Below the pieces are notes generated by a model. That model searched no databases. It was not told the origin of the DNA and was given only the letters and a program-made list of their open reading frames with translations. Positions 52,401 to 60,521 of a stretch of 64,000 nucleotides of DNA are shown here, piece by piece (position 1 is the first letter of the stretch; every line of letters begins with the position of its first letter). This stretch comes from Amphiura filiformis (Eukaryota; Echinodermata; Ophiuroidea; Amphilepidida; Amphiuridae): contig NC_092642.1 in assembly GCF_039555335.1 (NCBI RefSeq), positions 13,960,243-14,024,242 on the forward strand. The letters run 5' to 3'. Made by a program: the position numbers and the translations under genes.

Positions 52401-55400
52401 AAATAAATAAATAGGCATAGGCTTAAAGAGAAGTAAATAGGCCTACATAATGCAGAACGCAGTTAGTATTTTAGGTACAAAATTATATTATTCTATTATT
52501 TACAATTTTCTACTATACACGGGATTAGGACCTGTGCTTTTAATATCCGCGCCTAATCAATAATGGGTCTTTCACCATGTTCACACAATAGTTAAACTAT
52601 ACTGTATCCCTGTAGGATTATCTACTGACGAGGTGCTAAAGTCGATGCTTTAACAGTACCCAAACAAGTGTACATATCAAGGTCATTATACAAAGAATGG
52701 TCAAAGCTCAACGTTTCCAAAGAAGTAGAGTATAGAAGTAGACGCAAGCTTTCGTGCGGGAAACATAAATACATACTCGCCAGTCGTGGCCTTTTTATGA
52801 GATTTGATACGGCGCCGAAGACTAGAGCTCTTCCATAATTTAGGGCGAAACCCGGTTTCCAGACGAACATTTGTGTGTTGTTACAAGGAATTCAAAGTAA
52901 TTTTATTATCAAGTGACCCACATAGAGGAATACGACATCTAGCGTGAGCCAATCTGCATTCTGTTGCCTGCAAAAGCCGACGATCAGGTAAAAATTATAA
53001 AAGGAGCGTGAGCAGATATTTTTCTTAATTTCATGATAAGCTTAAATTGCATTGAAAACGCCAAATTGCAGTCACAAAATATACTAAAGCGAATGGTAAC
53101 GTAGGTATGTGGAAAAGAAGTGCAATAGCAATAACAAAGTATGTGCCCAAAGAGTTGTCTTTGGCATGTCGCTTTTTTTGAAATATCACTAAAAATATCA
53201 AATTTTGGAAAAACGCCCCAAAATTTAAAACAAACACGAACCTTCCAAAATAAATACTTATTCGCACTCGGTGGCCCAGTCACTACCTGCCGCTGTGATT
53301 TGGGGTAACTCGTTGCTTCCTCTCTCCAGATGCCTGTACTTCAAGTTCGCCCTTACTCCATGCCTTAAAGACTTAGATAGATTTGTATTTGTGTTGTACA
53401 TTCGTGTGAATTTAGTGAAAATGTGATTTTGGCCTTGAGTTAGTTCGACTCGTAACATTATGTGGAACGTAACCGCTAACTTTTGAACTCGAGAACCATT
53501 CCAGATACAATAATAGGTCAATCTATAGCTTACTTATATATTGTGAATCGTTATGACGAGGGAATACTTTGACGAAGTTTCACCCCTGTATTAACTTTGA
53601 TGACCTTTTTCAATGACATCTTATACCATTTTTTGGGGGGGGGGGATGTTTCACAGGGGTAATCTATATGGTTATACCTTCATACCCACCAAACCTTTAT
53701 AACATTCAAGTTGAGGTAAATCTGTTTAGCCCCCTTAAGGGTATACGATGTATTGTAAAAAATGTAGTTCACAGCATCTTGCGAATGGTAGTGAGCTTTA
53801 GCAAAAATTGCATTGATCAATTCATAGCGAGCGTGTAGAAGAATTTAAATATCACAGATATACTTTTGTAGGTCCTGTGATTCTTGAGTTATGTTGTAAA
53901 GAGGGCTGAAACAACAACACTTTTGTAAAACGTACATAACTCATTAGCAACAATAAATTAAGCAAGTTTTCAAAGTATATGATTTGTAGAATGAACTTTT
54001 GCAAAACACCAAAGTATTATTTTTCGATAATATATTGATTCAGATAATGAAAATCGATTGTTTTGGCTGCTTCTACCAACAATACCTCGTATACCCTTAA
54101 GTATATGTGATTCATGTTGAATTTTCGTACACAGGAAACATCATAGCTTTACTGAGTCATCAAAACCCGTCAATCATAATACAAGAATAAGAAGCAATTT
54201 AACTCACAAATAAAAACTACTTACGGTTAATAGCTTTAATTTCACACATTTCTGAATATTAACAGCAAAAGTTGATTATGAATTTTAAAAATAATACGCT
54301 TTAATCGCCCCAAAATATTTATAGGCTACTAAAATGTGTTTACATGCTGCTAAAATATGTTTGTTAAACAGTACGTGTATTCGGAAAGAAGCCCCCCCCC
54401 CCCATTTGGCAAACGCATTTTGTCATGAATCTGAGTCACTTATTTTATCACGTTTAGACACATTTAGACACGTTTTTGAAATTGACGTGGACAACTTTAT
54501 AAATTAAAATCACCTACAACGCCCATTAAGTCCGGTTCTTACTCCACATCGCAGCGCGATGCGATGCTGCGATGCTATAAAAACCTGAAATCTGAGCCAG
54601 GTTTTTACGAGCTTGGGGTGAAAATTCTCATCGCACGGTGGAAATTTCGGTCCGCGAAGGAGTTGGATTTTGTGATTGGCTGCTGGAAAATCAAGGTCGG
54701 CAGAATGACCTTAAAAGGAGATGCAGACCCCACATGCTTTTAAAATGTACATTTTAATTTCATCGCGCGATGCTGCGATGTTTTAAAAGCAACGCAGCAT
54801 CGCATCGCGCTGCGATAAGAATCGGACTTTAGACATCTTTTTAAAAAAATTCTAAATTTGAAATAGATATCAATGGGGCTTTGAACGTTGATATAGGTCT
54901 TCTTCCTGTCTGATTGAACTTCTCAAATATTTTAAAGCACCAGTTTATATTTTGACAAAGAAGCGGTCGTTTATTTTCTAATTGCATTTAAAAGCAATGG
55001 AATTAAAATATTATATTATTACGAATCATCATTATTGCTTACAATCAAAATATTGCCAAGTGCGTCGACCTTTCCTGTAAAATAGTTGTAATAATCAGCT
55101 CCGGAAAGGAGACTTAATAAGGTGCAAACGTTTCATTATGTCACTCGGATATTGAATCACGCTGACAAGTGTTATAGACGTTAGAATCAGTTCAAGCAAC
55201 ATGTGCAAAAGGAGTCATATATAGTATTGGTAATTATGCGATTTAAAAACATTAATGGTTTAAAAGGGGGTTGCCGTCTTTATTGTTATAGTGTAATCTT
55301 ATCCTTGATAAAAGGCTTTTAAACAAAAAGTTTTCAATATAATGGTAAGTAGGCCTATGCCAGTTGCAATATTACGATTTCTTATTGCATTTTGCAAGAA

Positions 55401-56022
55401 TTATGAAGATGCAGATGTAATTTTATGTGTGTGAAATATTTAACATTTTAGCTTGCCAACAGCTCCAGCAACAAGGAGTGCCCGCCATTGAATTTCGATT
55501 TTGAATTTGAATGTTGATCTAGAAAATGTGTTTATGTCTAGATAAAGCGAAAATGTGTTTTGTGGAGCGAGGAAAAAAATCAGGCTGTTATATTAATCCT
55601 TATACCTGCTTTGAAAATGCTTTGCCGGTTGCCGGTTGGCAATATGCATGTTCTAGGCCTACATCTGGAATATAATGTGTACCCAAAAATGTTCTTAAAA
55701 TGTTTGTATAACATTTAAATGTCGGGTTTTATAAAGGTCATAAAAAATGTTTCACATTTGGCTAATTCCAATTAGGCCTAAGTATATATGCCCCCACACC
55801 CACAAAAAAAAAATCAGGCTTAAAAAAGTAGCCAAATTCATTCAAAGATCGTTCCGAGTCATTATGGCTTTAACATTAAATTGCATACGGGCAACTTACC
55901 GTGAAGTGATCTTCTTGCACACTGAGAGCTCTATCTTGAAAACTTTTATGAAATTCAATCGATGTCGAAGCTGTACCCATGGTATCTCCAAAAGACCGCG
56001 TGGACATCATGGACGAATCCAT
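24773..56022 (-). CDS. TRPM: TRPM-family cation channel, 25 coding exons
   Basis: Exons 5' to 3' (minus): 56022-55900, 48635-48550, 47940-47784, 44513-44300, 43479-43334, 43068-42894, 41623-41452, 40945-40822, 38955-38880, 37739-37639, 37133-36999, 36389-36327, 34789-34619, 34161-33926, 33326-33104, 33005-32925, 32524-32378, 30941-30735, 30119-29988, 29548-29279, 28959-28776, 27066-26943, 26579-26392, 25452-25320, 24965-24773. All junctions are AG/GT, every phase matches, and the sum is 3,861 nt (1,286 aa plus stop). The ATG has an in-frame TAA three codons upstream. Homology regions, six membrane segments, TRP helix and a short coiled coil are present; no alpha-kinase or NUDT9 domain follows. 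The family conducts Ca2+, Mg2+ or monovalent cations. Orthology within TRPM is uncertain: the N-terminus recalls TRPM2, the pore TRPM1/3/6/7. Confidence 0.92.
26392..33005 (-). CDS. TRPM: TRPM channel-domain exons (16-23)
   Basis: Residues 735-1179. Exon 16 is a short hydrophobic pre-S1 piece (FWRITLYLLWI). Exon 17 is a charged linker, and exon 18 starts Ser-rich and then reaches S1 (APIVKFWINT), continued in exon 19 (VFYLAFLLLFTYVVL) with S2. Exon 20 has S3 (WNIWDLFGISLYAIGFIL) and S4 (FLVTDIMVWYIRLLDIF). Exon 21 has S5 and the pore loop IPYWQIYGELFMDD, whose YGE matches the FGE filter of divalent-permeable TRPM6/7-type pores rather than the FGQ of TRPM2. Exon 22 has S6 (MSVYLLIANVLLLNMLIAIF). 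Exon 23 holds the TRP helix (IWKFQRYRLIVEF). Exon 23's acceptor at 26580 is chosen over one at 26568 because only it keeps phase and gives NNTFTSVQENANEIW. Confidence 0.92.
27099..27266. mobile_element. Partial MITE, family of 10247-10813
   Basis: 'caccccctatggaagacatg' then 'accttaatatccca', a near-palindromic centre ('gggggtgtatatttcaaatg'), and the right end 'caactggaatagcccaa'. The left end is missing. It sits in TRPM intron 21 close to the exon 22 acceptor. Confidence 0.65.
28240..28610 (-). mobile_element. Penelope-like element, 3' fragment
   Basis: On the minus strand, about 28530-28430 reads EAIQIRTLKPRLNRDQGVGL then IDPIWDNLL, like the C-terminus of the GIY-YIG endonuclease domain of Penelope-like retroelements. 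Terminal inverted copies of 'tctgctgaagacgctagtcg' then 'gactagtgaaaacgttcca' (28545-28575, and reversed at 28285-28320) flank it. A C-run of 13 lies at 28405. It is a short 3' remnant in TRPM intron 21. Confidence 0.7.
29622..29660 (+). repeat. Single end of the 59265-59487 MITE family
   Basis: 'gtaaagattcgcctaatgg' then 'cgcaatgggct' matches both ends of the element at 59265-59487. Only one end is present, so this is a fragment. Confidence 0.5.
30388..30676. mobile_element. Palindromic MITE, TRPM intron 18
   Basis: The outer ends are 'atctagggcttag' and 'ctaagccctagat'; inner paired blocks are 'gtccatttgttttctca' with its complement and 'actttgggg' with 'ccccaaagt'. The total is about 289 bp with 100-bp arms. 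Confidence 0.75.
31436..31566. mobile_element. Small MITE with CGTACG ends, plus an extra end copy
   Basis: 'agagcttgcgatttccaaac' followed by gtacg at 31440 pairs with its reverse complement at 31540-31566. A third copy of the same end begins immediately at 31570 in direct orientation, suggesting two adjoining insertions. Confidence 0.6.
33104..56022 (-). CDS. TRPM: TRPM N-terminal homology-region exons (1-15)
   Basis: Residues 1-734, cytosolic. Exon 1 encodes a Ser/Thr-rich leader (MDSSMMSTRSFGDTMG...). Exons 2-6 carry the MHR1/2 core: YNWIRDTFKRRDCIRF, HPTDAFGELEFQG, GLELPKLLIEVTGGAKDF, NAWIITGGTNTG, GVASWGIIDN and HTHFVLVDDGSVGKYGVE, all characteristic of TRPM proteins (nucleotide-binding-like Rossmann fold in known structures). 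Exon 7 gives LALEGGVNTI and AAGSGRGADLIAFAY. Exons 9-11 give DYAILSALLK, LALVWNRVDIAQEQIF and LTRNRVDFVKPILEEG, the ankyrin-like MHR3. Exon 14 is acidic at its start (EDEIDGLDMFDEED) then FDDLFIWAILTKKFQMAYLM. Introns 1-14 hold most of the transposons in this window. Confidence 0.92.
34240..34530. repeat. Minisatellite, about 40-bp unit, hairpin-forming
   Basis: About seven degenerate copies of 'gtggctctgaaaagagctg' plus 'tgcatttattaagtacat', spaced 37-43 bp, in TRPM intron 13. The best copies contain gctct-gaaa-agagc, a 5-bp stem with a GAAA loop. Isolated single copies occur at about 32805 (same strand) and 41390 (opposite strand) in other introns of the same gene. Confidence 0.75.
34857..35110 (-). 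mobile_element. LINE 3'-end fragment
   Basis: Its reverse complement ends with 'gaagaagccaaag' then 'ggccacaccggtctagggatt', matching the 3' tail of the LINE at 43640-44245. Only the extreme 3' end is present, as usual for 5'-truncated LINE copies. TRPM intron 12. Confidence 0.65.
35545..35566. repeat. (CTG)n microsatellite
   Basis: Seven uninterrupted ctg units in a pyrimidine-rich tract of TRPM intron 12. No coding context. Confidence 0.85.
37963..38780. mobile_element. Non-autonomous DNA transposon, about 0.8 kb
   Basis: The ends 'gtaattacccccttac' and (reversed) 'gtaatccccc' lead into shared blocks 'catgtccattattcc' and 'gatgtcacagg'-side homology running over 200 bp on each side. Matching interior pairs such as 'caacaaatgaggtgtcataa' and its complement confirm the arms. 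No transposase. TRPM intron 9. Confidence 0.7.
39214..40750. mobile_element. Tc1/mariner-like element with duplicated left end and nested hAT MITE
   Basis: The end 'gcaaaacataagtattgcaa' then 'catctcc' appears at 39415, reversed at 40705-40745, and a diverged second left copy starts at 39214, so the left inverted repeat is tandemly duplicated. The arms of about 190 bp share 'cactcaatcggcttttggca' and 'tggcaaggttctt'. No intact transposase is seen in between. A hAT-type MITE (40045-40407) lies inside. The call to Tc1/mariner is by end sequence and arm length. Confidence 0.6.
40045..40407. mobile_element. hAT-type MITE with 8-bp target duplication
   Basis: The ends are 'cagtggcgtaactaggg' and its complement 'ccagttacgccactg'. 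Both sides carry 'acgtcatt' (40037-40044 and 40408-40415), an exact 8-bp duplication as expected for hAT transposition. It contains a second 'cagtggcgtaaatttc' at 40132, the left end of a related family also at 3546. Confidence 0.88.
41953..42716 (-). mobile_element. Tc1-like transposon, internally deleted
   Basis: The inverted repeats are about 230 bp ('actcctcaacaaaagtttgg' then 'aaagttttttcaagcatcta' at the left, complement at the right). The minus-strand remnant of the transposase at about 42440-42250 shows QDDNARPHRARVVNDYLQN (the second catalytic Asp block) and, after it, LNRIEHLGQLGLDVRARVAN, the C-terminal block. The N-terminal two-thirds is missing, so it is non-autonomous. TRPM intron 6. 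Confidence 0.82.
43640..44245 (+). mobile_element. LINE (Jockey/CR1-type), truncated and internally deleted
   Basis: 43710-43860 reads RVVVEGKTSEPVHVKSGIPQ and LGPLMFLIFINDIADS, the reverse transcriptase block before the FADD motif; one codon inside is a stop. The next part jumps to the C-terminus with CSFYPRTILDWNSLPTSIHN (about 44000-44060), the usual end of such ORF2 proteins, then the 3' tail. The catalytic core between is deleted. TRPM intron 4. Confidence 0.78.
44562..46045 (-). mobile_element. Penelope-like element with inverted terminal copies
   Basis: Minus-strand segments match the Penelope RT: RPLIDYTGSIGYNVSRSL, NSKQLAEDLRDIIIEYDE, ISHDVVSLFTNTPIELTLDI, then IPFLDTQITRKPDGTT and SHHPLHQKLGVVRTFLDRKD, and finally WDEAKIIDQEADKTTRWLKE with MNKDEGAYKLDRIYDEI from the GIY-YIG endonuclease end. 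The ends at about 44565-44740 and 45850-46045 are inverted copies of the same 3' region. The coding part is interrupted and incomplete. TRPM intron 3. Confidence 0.85.
46239..46500. mobile_element. Palindromic MITE, TRPM intron 3
   Basis: The paired arms contain 'ataaaagcaattatcatg' and 'cactcagtgcc...tgggtaagtgcaata'-type blocks on both sides. About 260 bp with 95-bp arms. Confidence 0.75.
46565..47123. mobile_element. MITE with TGTGACC ends, about 559 bp
   Basis: The ends read 'tgtgaccgtccaggtcgaaa' then 'cgctcgtaaagtcggc' and, reversed on the right, 'tgtgaccatccatctcaaac' then 'cgctcgtaaagtcggc'. The terminal repeat is about 37 bp, the interior AT-rich with no ORF. Confidence 0.75.
47142..47700. 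mobile_element. Motif-array DNA transposon, 'CATG' type
   Basis: The ends are 'cccaggtaaaaattcaggca' and (reversed) 'cccaggcaaaaaaaatcatg'. Inside both flanks are arrays of short variants of 'catgaacatgcc' and 'gttcatggcatg', about 20 copies. No transposase. Its plan resembles the element at 49840-51198, with a different motif. Confidence 0.65.
48010..48290 (-). repeat. Dispersed repeat, inverted copy of the 8280-8750 family
   Basis: Reverse-complement blocks match 8316-8360 and 8712-8730. The adjoining 'atttcgtgatccacagcct' and 'aagttgagatttttatacc' recur near position 105-165, and the first also at 6478, so this area carries pieces of a third family as well. Confidence 0.5.
49123..49160. 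repeat. Perfect 18-bp hairpin
   Basis: 'aaaatcccctgtgatatt' then aa then its exact reverse complement. The surrounding 49010-49210 has weak further symmetry ('gggaaaa...ccc'), so this may be the centre of an old foldback element in TRPM intron 1. Confidence 0.8.
49257..49563 (+). mobile_element. LTR-like remnant (possible solo or 5' LTR)
   Basis: Starts TGTAATATAACAG and ends ...ACA, with 'gtataaaagagc' (TATA box) near 49300 and 'aataaag' near 49501 in promoter-to-polyadenylation order. A 'tggagcagtgccg' stretch follows directly and could be a primer-binding site. No coding part is attached. It is treated as a fossil of uncertain LTR family. Confidence 0.4.
49602..49669. repeat. Three copies of an 18-mer
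   Basis: The unit 'gtgtttggagaaagcagc' or its core occurs three times within 68 bp with slightly different spacers. Confidence 0.7.
49840..51198. mobile_element. Motif-array DNA transposon, 'GGATAACTACCCGG' type, 1.36 kb
   Basis: Terminal 'cccatatcaaaaa' and (reversed) 'cccatagcaaaaa', flanked on both sides by TA. The outer 250 bp of each end is an array of degenerate 'ggataactacccggtaactt' and 'ccgatgactacccg' motifs, about a dozen per side, in inverted orientation between ends. The AT-rich middle (50120-50930) has no ORF. It is non-autonomous, in TRPM intron 1. Confidence 0.7.
51222..51906. mobile_element. Large foldback element, about 685 bp
   Basis: The left arm starts 'taaactcaacccagaaagta' and the right arm ends with the complement. 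Homology is extensive ('agtggcttcaagtcggattt' and its complement, 'cgtcgtgtacacaca') over more than 250 bp per side. The small ORF at 51650 runs across the right arm and is not a gene. Confidence 0.8.
51907..53738. other. TRPM intron 1 interior, no gene recognised
   Basis: Contains several short minus-strand ORFs (for example 52870-52622 and 53521-53258) without family motifs. One stretch, 53363-53289, has plausible splice sites on the minus strand but does not fit the TRPM phases. Otherwise AT-rich; a G-run lies near 53634-53643. Confidence 0.4.
53739..54096. mobile_element. piggyBac-type MITE, 358 bp
   Basis: The ends are 'gggtatacgatgtattgt' and (reversed) 'gggtatacgaggtattgt', flanked by TTAA at 53735-53738 and 54097-54100. 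It is a second TTAA family distinct from 208-874 but sharing the GGG tip. Confidence 0.85.
54529..54828. mobile_element. MITE with TTA duplication, GCGATGC-rich ends
   Basis: Starts 'agtccggttcttactccaca' then 'tcgcagcgcgatgcgatgc'; the right end is the complement. TTA at 54526-54528 and 54829-54831 suggests PIF/Harbinger-type insertion. Exactly 300 bp, with about 50-bp arms much GC-richer than the neighbourhood. Confidence 0.75.
54850..55890. other. Start of TRPM intron 1, no feature recognised
   Basis: AT-rich, without ORFs over 60 codons on the minus strand and without clear repeats apart from short poly-A. Confidence 0.4.
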
Positions 56023-57165
56023 TGCGATTTATTTAACAATTGATCAATTAAAAAAAACATCAAAAATTGATCAATTTTAAACAAAAAACATACGATAGAA
56101 GCAAGTTAGTCAATCATGTTTGTGTAGGTCGATATGAAATGTCCACTGCATTAAAAATTCAATCTTTCTTGGTATAATTCCAGTAGATTCCATGCAGAAG
56201 CTTCCAGTAGGCCTATATAGTGCATGCAATTTAAGCTTCAATGGTCCACTTGATGTGCCAGTCAAATTAACTGCACGAAGAAATAATTGCATTTGCAAAA
56301 TTAGATCACTATTGTTTAGATCAATTTTTTGCAGCAACCCACTATACGGCACTATGCCTTCAAGAAAACATCGTTTGCAAACTGAGATACATCGCAACAT
56401 AAAGCATGCAGCAACTTCTGAACATTGCAGCAAAAGGTGTTTTTCTGCCTTGCAGTTTAACAATAAAAATGGTGCAATATTTCCAGACCAAAATAGTAAT
56501 TACATATTTTACCCCCTTCCTATCAAAGTTCGCTGACACGTAATTATGGGAAAGTTGAAACGGAAGGAAGGGTATGCTGGCTTTGAGCCCAGGGAAGCTC
56601 CAGGGGAAGGTCATCAGTACATTTTTGTATTACGCCCTCAGATTAGATGCAGATCTGAATGGTCCTGCAAGAAAACCGGGTATAGAGGGCACTCAAATAT
56701 AATAATTATTCAATCTTTCCATGTATTATTTTTAATAACTTATATAACTCATTTCATATTGGCAGATTCTTGACACTTAAGTCGGGTACAACTTAACTGA
56801 AGTTATTAATGCTTCTTTTTTATACTTAAAGTGCAAAAGTTGTCAAACATAAATTGATGCATAAAAAGCATTAAAGGCTTAGGGTCTAGTGCAACTTATT
56901 TGGCCGAAAATTTCATGAATGGCTGTATTAGCCTGTATTTCTCAGTAAACATGATAGCATATGGTAGCAACAAAACCCACCAGAAATGATAGATTGGTTT
57001 TTGGATTATACCAAAATGTCAATAGAGGAGACTTATTTGAACTTTAAATGATTATTGCATGAAAATCACTGAACTATATAACGCATCAAAATCTAATAAA
57101 CTATTTTAAAATCCTAAGATTATATTTTTTTCACCCAAATAAAATATAAGCTAAGGTAGACCTAC
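56023..57165. other. Region upstream of TRPM exon 1
   Basis: Expected to hold the TRPM 5' untranslated sequence and promoter. A 117-codon minus-strand reading (56463-56110) has a protein-like stretch ending FLMQWTFHIDLHKHD but I recognise no family. Inverted or dispersed repeats were not obvious. Confidence 0.35.
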
Positions 57166-57224
57166 CTTTGTGAGGCTTTGACAAGCATCGGGTCGTCAAT
57201 TAGCTTGTCGAAATGATTTTTCAT
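57166..57224 (-). CDS. Candidate short first exon, unknown gene or alternative TRPM start
   Basis: The minus strand reads MKNHFDKLIDDPMLVKASQ followed by a good donor (aaag|gtaggt). It ends in phase 2, which does not match TRPM exon 2 and would meet stops before the TRPM exon 1 ATG, so it cannot simply extend that protein. It could be a 5' untranslated exon or a different gene. Weak evidence. Confidence 0.2.
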
Positions 57225-57764
57225 GCGATCAAATATTTTAAAATAGCGATATAGATTTTAACGTGTGTCATTTGAAAAGATACCATTTTGACTTTTTTCT
57301 ACCAAGGACATAATAATCGCGCATTACATACGCGCCGCTATGCTATTTTTCTCCATCCCATAAATGTATTTTTGTACACAACTCAAGATCAGAAAATACA
57401 AAACAACAATTATTTCGATAAGCGTATTATTATTGTTTTTTAATTTTCATATTGGTCCTTTTAAAGTACAGTTTTCGCCTCGGCAACATATATGTTAATG
57501 TACACTTATTCTTCCATTACAATGGAGATAAAATCTATTTTGTCAAATCTATAATGCAATTCTTCTATAAAAGGTGGCTCTCTTTATGAGTATTGGAAGC
57601 AATATCTAGCTATATCAAGTCACTCCTTGTCACATTGCTTTAATCTAACCCCTTTAGGTATATCATGTTGAATTATTAAGTGTACATGTAGTGGTACACA
57701 ATAATAATATTCATTTTAAACCGCTTTTTTGTTTTAACCAAGTTTCCTTGACAGTTTCAGATCC

Positions 57765-58010
57765 CGCGCAAGAAGACCGTAAGTCCACTTGGCCCCTCAA
57801 CATGTATACACTAAAGTTACGTATAGTTTCTTAAGGTTTTATAATGTTTAATACAAATATATTCCAGGGTGAAAACATCATGAAAGGTTGTAAAGATTTG
57901 TTTTGGCCCCTGAACATGTATAAAACATTACCAAACTAAACGAAACTATACGCAACTTTAGTGTATACATGTTGAGGGGCCAAGTGGACTTATTGGCCTT
58001 CTTGTGCTCA
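57765..58010. mobile_element. Foldback MITE, about 246 bp
   Basis: The arms share 'aagtccacttggcccctcaa' then 'catgtatacactaaagtt' exactly over about 38 bp and more loosely to the tips 'cgcaagaaga'. An internal 'ggcccctgaacatgtataa' repeats part of the arm. Confidence 0.8.
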
Positions 58011-58337
58011 GGTCTTCAATTACCTACTGATTGAAACGTTGGCAATAACTGAAGATAAATGACGTCGATGTATGCATGCCATACTTTAACATCAACCTGA
58101 GCTTTAAGCTGAATTACAGGAGTCCTATAGGGATATGTGGGTAGCCCTATAGCGGTAAGTAAAATTAATGAAATAAAAATAAATAAAAAAGTATAACCCC
58201 TCAAAATTTGAAACGGTTGAACATCGGGGTCGTGTTTTGGTTCTGCAAAATAGACTATTTTACTACAGTATTTTATATAGGCTATACTTTTCCCCGAATC
58301 CCTGCCAACTAGACAGCAATCAAGTTAAATACTGATA

Positions 58338-58795
58338 GTATACAAATATTAACTGTCTATGAGTGTGATGGTCAAATATAATCACGAGGTGAAAGATGGA
58401 TTGTTCCATTCCACGAGCCAGAACGACGAGTGGAATGGAACAATACATGTTTCACCGAGTGATTATATTTCGACCATTACACGAATTATAGACAGTTAAT
58501 ATTTGTTTTATATCACTCATACATAAATTCTATTACTAAAACACTATTTAAGGTAGGAAATACATTTTTTCATCAACATAACACCATGTTTTGCCGTGCT
58601 ATACTACACATTTTGGGGTCCACCCCATAACTAAATCGGCGAGTCTAAGCGTCAGCTCACGGCTTGGCGCAAGCGCACTACGGCGCAGCACTATGATGGT
58701 AAAAACTATCACACGGAGAGGCTGATGGTAAAAATGATAAATGGTAATCAACCAATGAACTGTCTAGAATTTAAGTATGAGTGATATAATCCTAA
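58338..58795. repeat. Foldback repeat with 'tgagtgatat' ends
   Basis: 58338-58505 is palindromic ('attaactgtctat...', 'gattatatttcgaccattac', 'attgttccattccac' paired with complements). The motif 'atgagtgatataa' returns at 58780-58792, so the full element may extend to about 58795. Confidence 0.65.
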
Positions 58796-58896
58796 ATAAC
58801 AACCTCTGAAATTGGAACTTGTTTCTATACTGCACTTTATACATTTTGGGTATCTTTCTCGATCTCACATGAAAAGGATATCCACTTTTTATTTTG

Positions 58897-58934
58897 TTTA
58901 TATATATATATCTATATATATCTATATCTATACA
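58897..58934. repeat. (TA)n-rich microsatellite
   Basis: Runs of 'tatata' broken by 'tctata' units. Confidence 0.8.
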
Positions 58935-59264
58935 TTTTTATTTCTTATTATACAACTCTATACTATAATGTACTACAAATCAAGGTCACGTGAATATGCA
59001 TTGATTCAAAATACAGATACAAGTTAACTTTTCATGTTCATAAAAAATGATAGAATCAACAGAGTGCCAACGATCACCACATTCCACAATGTCATTAGAG
59101 GGATGGTCCGATTTGAGGAACACCCTTCATCAAACGATTACTGTGTCATATTTTGTCCACTGATGGTGGTCAGTATACGACAACTGTGTCACTTGATAAC
59201 ATGAGTTTTTACAACATCTATAAATAATCTTTAAAAAAAATTAATGGGACTTTCTTGAACTATC

Positions 59265-59487
59265 GTAAAGATTCACCTAATAATGGCGCATATGGGCTCC
59301 CGGGCATCCTCCACATAACTGCATGGAATTATGCACAAACTAAAATTGGCGTCCCGTAAAATCCTACCTGCAAAAGGGCCATGGATCCTTAATTTTGTTG
59401 GGATTGTCAGAGGTGGGAGCTCTCGCTGTGTACGTGAAATTTATCCTAAGGCTGACCATGTGCGCCATTAAGCGAATCTTTACGGTA
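59265..59487. mobile_element. MITE with GTAAAGATTCGCCTAATGG ends
   Basis: The left end 'cgtaaagattcacctaataa' then 'tggcgcatatggg' and the right end reversed 'ccgtaaagattcgcttaatg' then 'gcgcacatgg' make 35-bp terminal repeats around a 150-bp core. A single end of this family is at 29622. Confidence 0.75.
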
Positions 59488-60521
59488 TACCGTATCGAGT
59501 TAGTTTATAATGTTGCATTAAAACAATTATCAACCAATTCATCGATAATTTTGCCTACTAAAGTATTGCTGCAAACGGGTAAATATTAGAAAGACCCCAG
59601 CAAACGCAAAATGTTTTTCAAACGTTACGCGTGTTACGTTACGAGCGCGTTTTGGTTTTGGTCAAAGTGTTTTAGGGACCGTTCACAAACACTTGTTGGT
59701 GGGCTGATGCAAAATGGGGCGGGGGTTTAAAAGTTTTGACCCTCCTAAGGGGGGCCCTGAAAAAATGACCACACATTTTCCCGGGAAAATTGAGTTCATA
59801 TGCTTTTCTATGCGATAAAATTGTTTTGCATCAGGCTCCAACCCGACATTTAAACGTTTCCTGTAAAACAATTTGTGTTTATACTAGGACCCCGGGGCTA
59901 GGACTCGCTGCTTGAATGAAATCGAGTTCAAAATTGAACTTTCTTATAAGCATAACGTGCAACTGTTGTGAAAAATAATTTATCATATACTGGACAAAAG
60001 TGTATTGATCAACAAATAAAGTGTTAAACAACAATAACAACACCAAAACAAATTACGCGCAATCGGCGCCTCTGGAACTATTTTACACTACTTTCAAATA
60101 CAATGTTTTACGAATTGCGCTAATATACCTTAATTCGGCCTGCAAGGTTAGTTGCACTTTCAGCAACACTGCATGATGATTGGTTTCGTGTATCTTATTT
60201 TATTCCAAGTTATCAACTTTCTGAGCCGCAAAAAGCACTAATAGGTGGCATAGGAAGATCCTATATTATCAGTGGATCCCCGGCCCGGTAGAAATCAGAT
60301 CCGCGATAACTGCATTACCGGTATATGTTCTGGACACCAACGTCAGAGACAGACCACACCCTTAAATTAAAAGTTGTAATCTTTTTTCTTGTACTTTCGT
60401 GACTTTAGGGACAAGTTGGATCAAAAGATTGGTTATTCAATCTTTGAACGACTGAATACTGTATAAGAGATTGAATATTCATTCCTTCCACCTGATTTGC
60501 CCTTAACTGCTGTCGAAAAGA
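59488..60521. other. Intergenic, no gene recognised
   Basis: AT-rich with a few scattered GC-richer patches (59700-59760, 60270-60310). No ORF with a recognisable motif. Confidence 0.4.

Noticed and set aside
53289-53363. Extra TRPM exon between exons 1 and 2
   Set aside because: Splice-like edges exist, but it would end in phase 2 while exon 2 needs phase 0; direct joining of exons 1 and 2 is in frame.
56110-56463. 117-codon minus-strand ORF upstream of TRPM
   Set aside because: Looks partly protein-like but no family recognised, and no splice or start context to support it.
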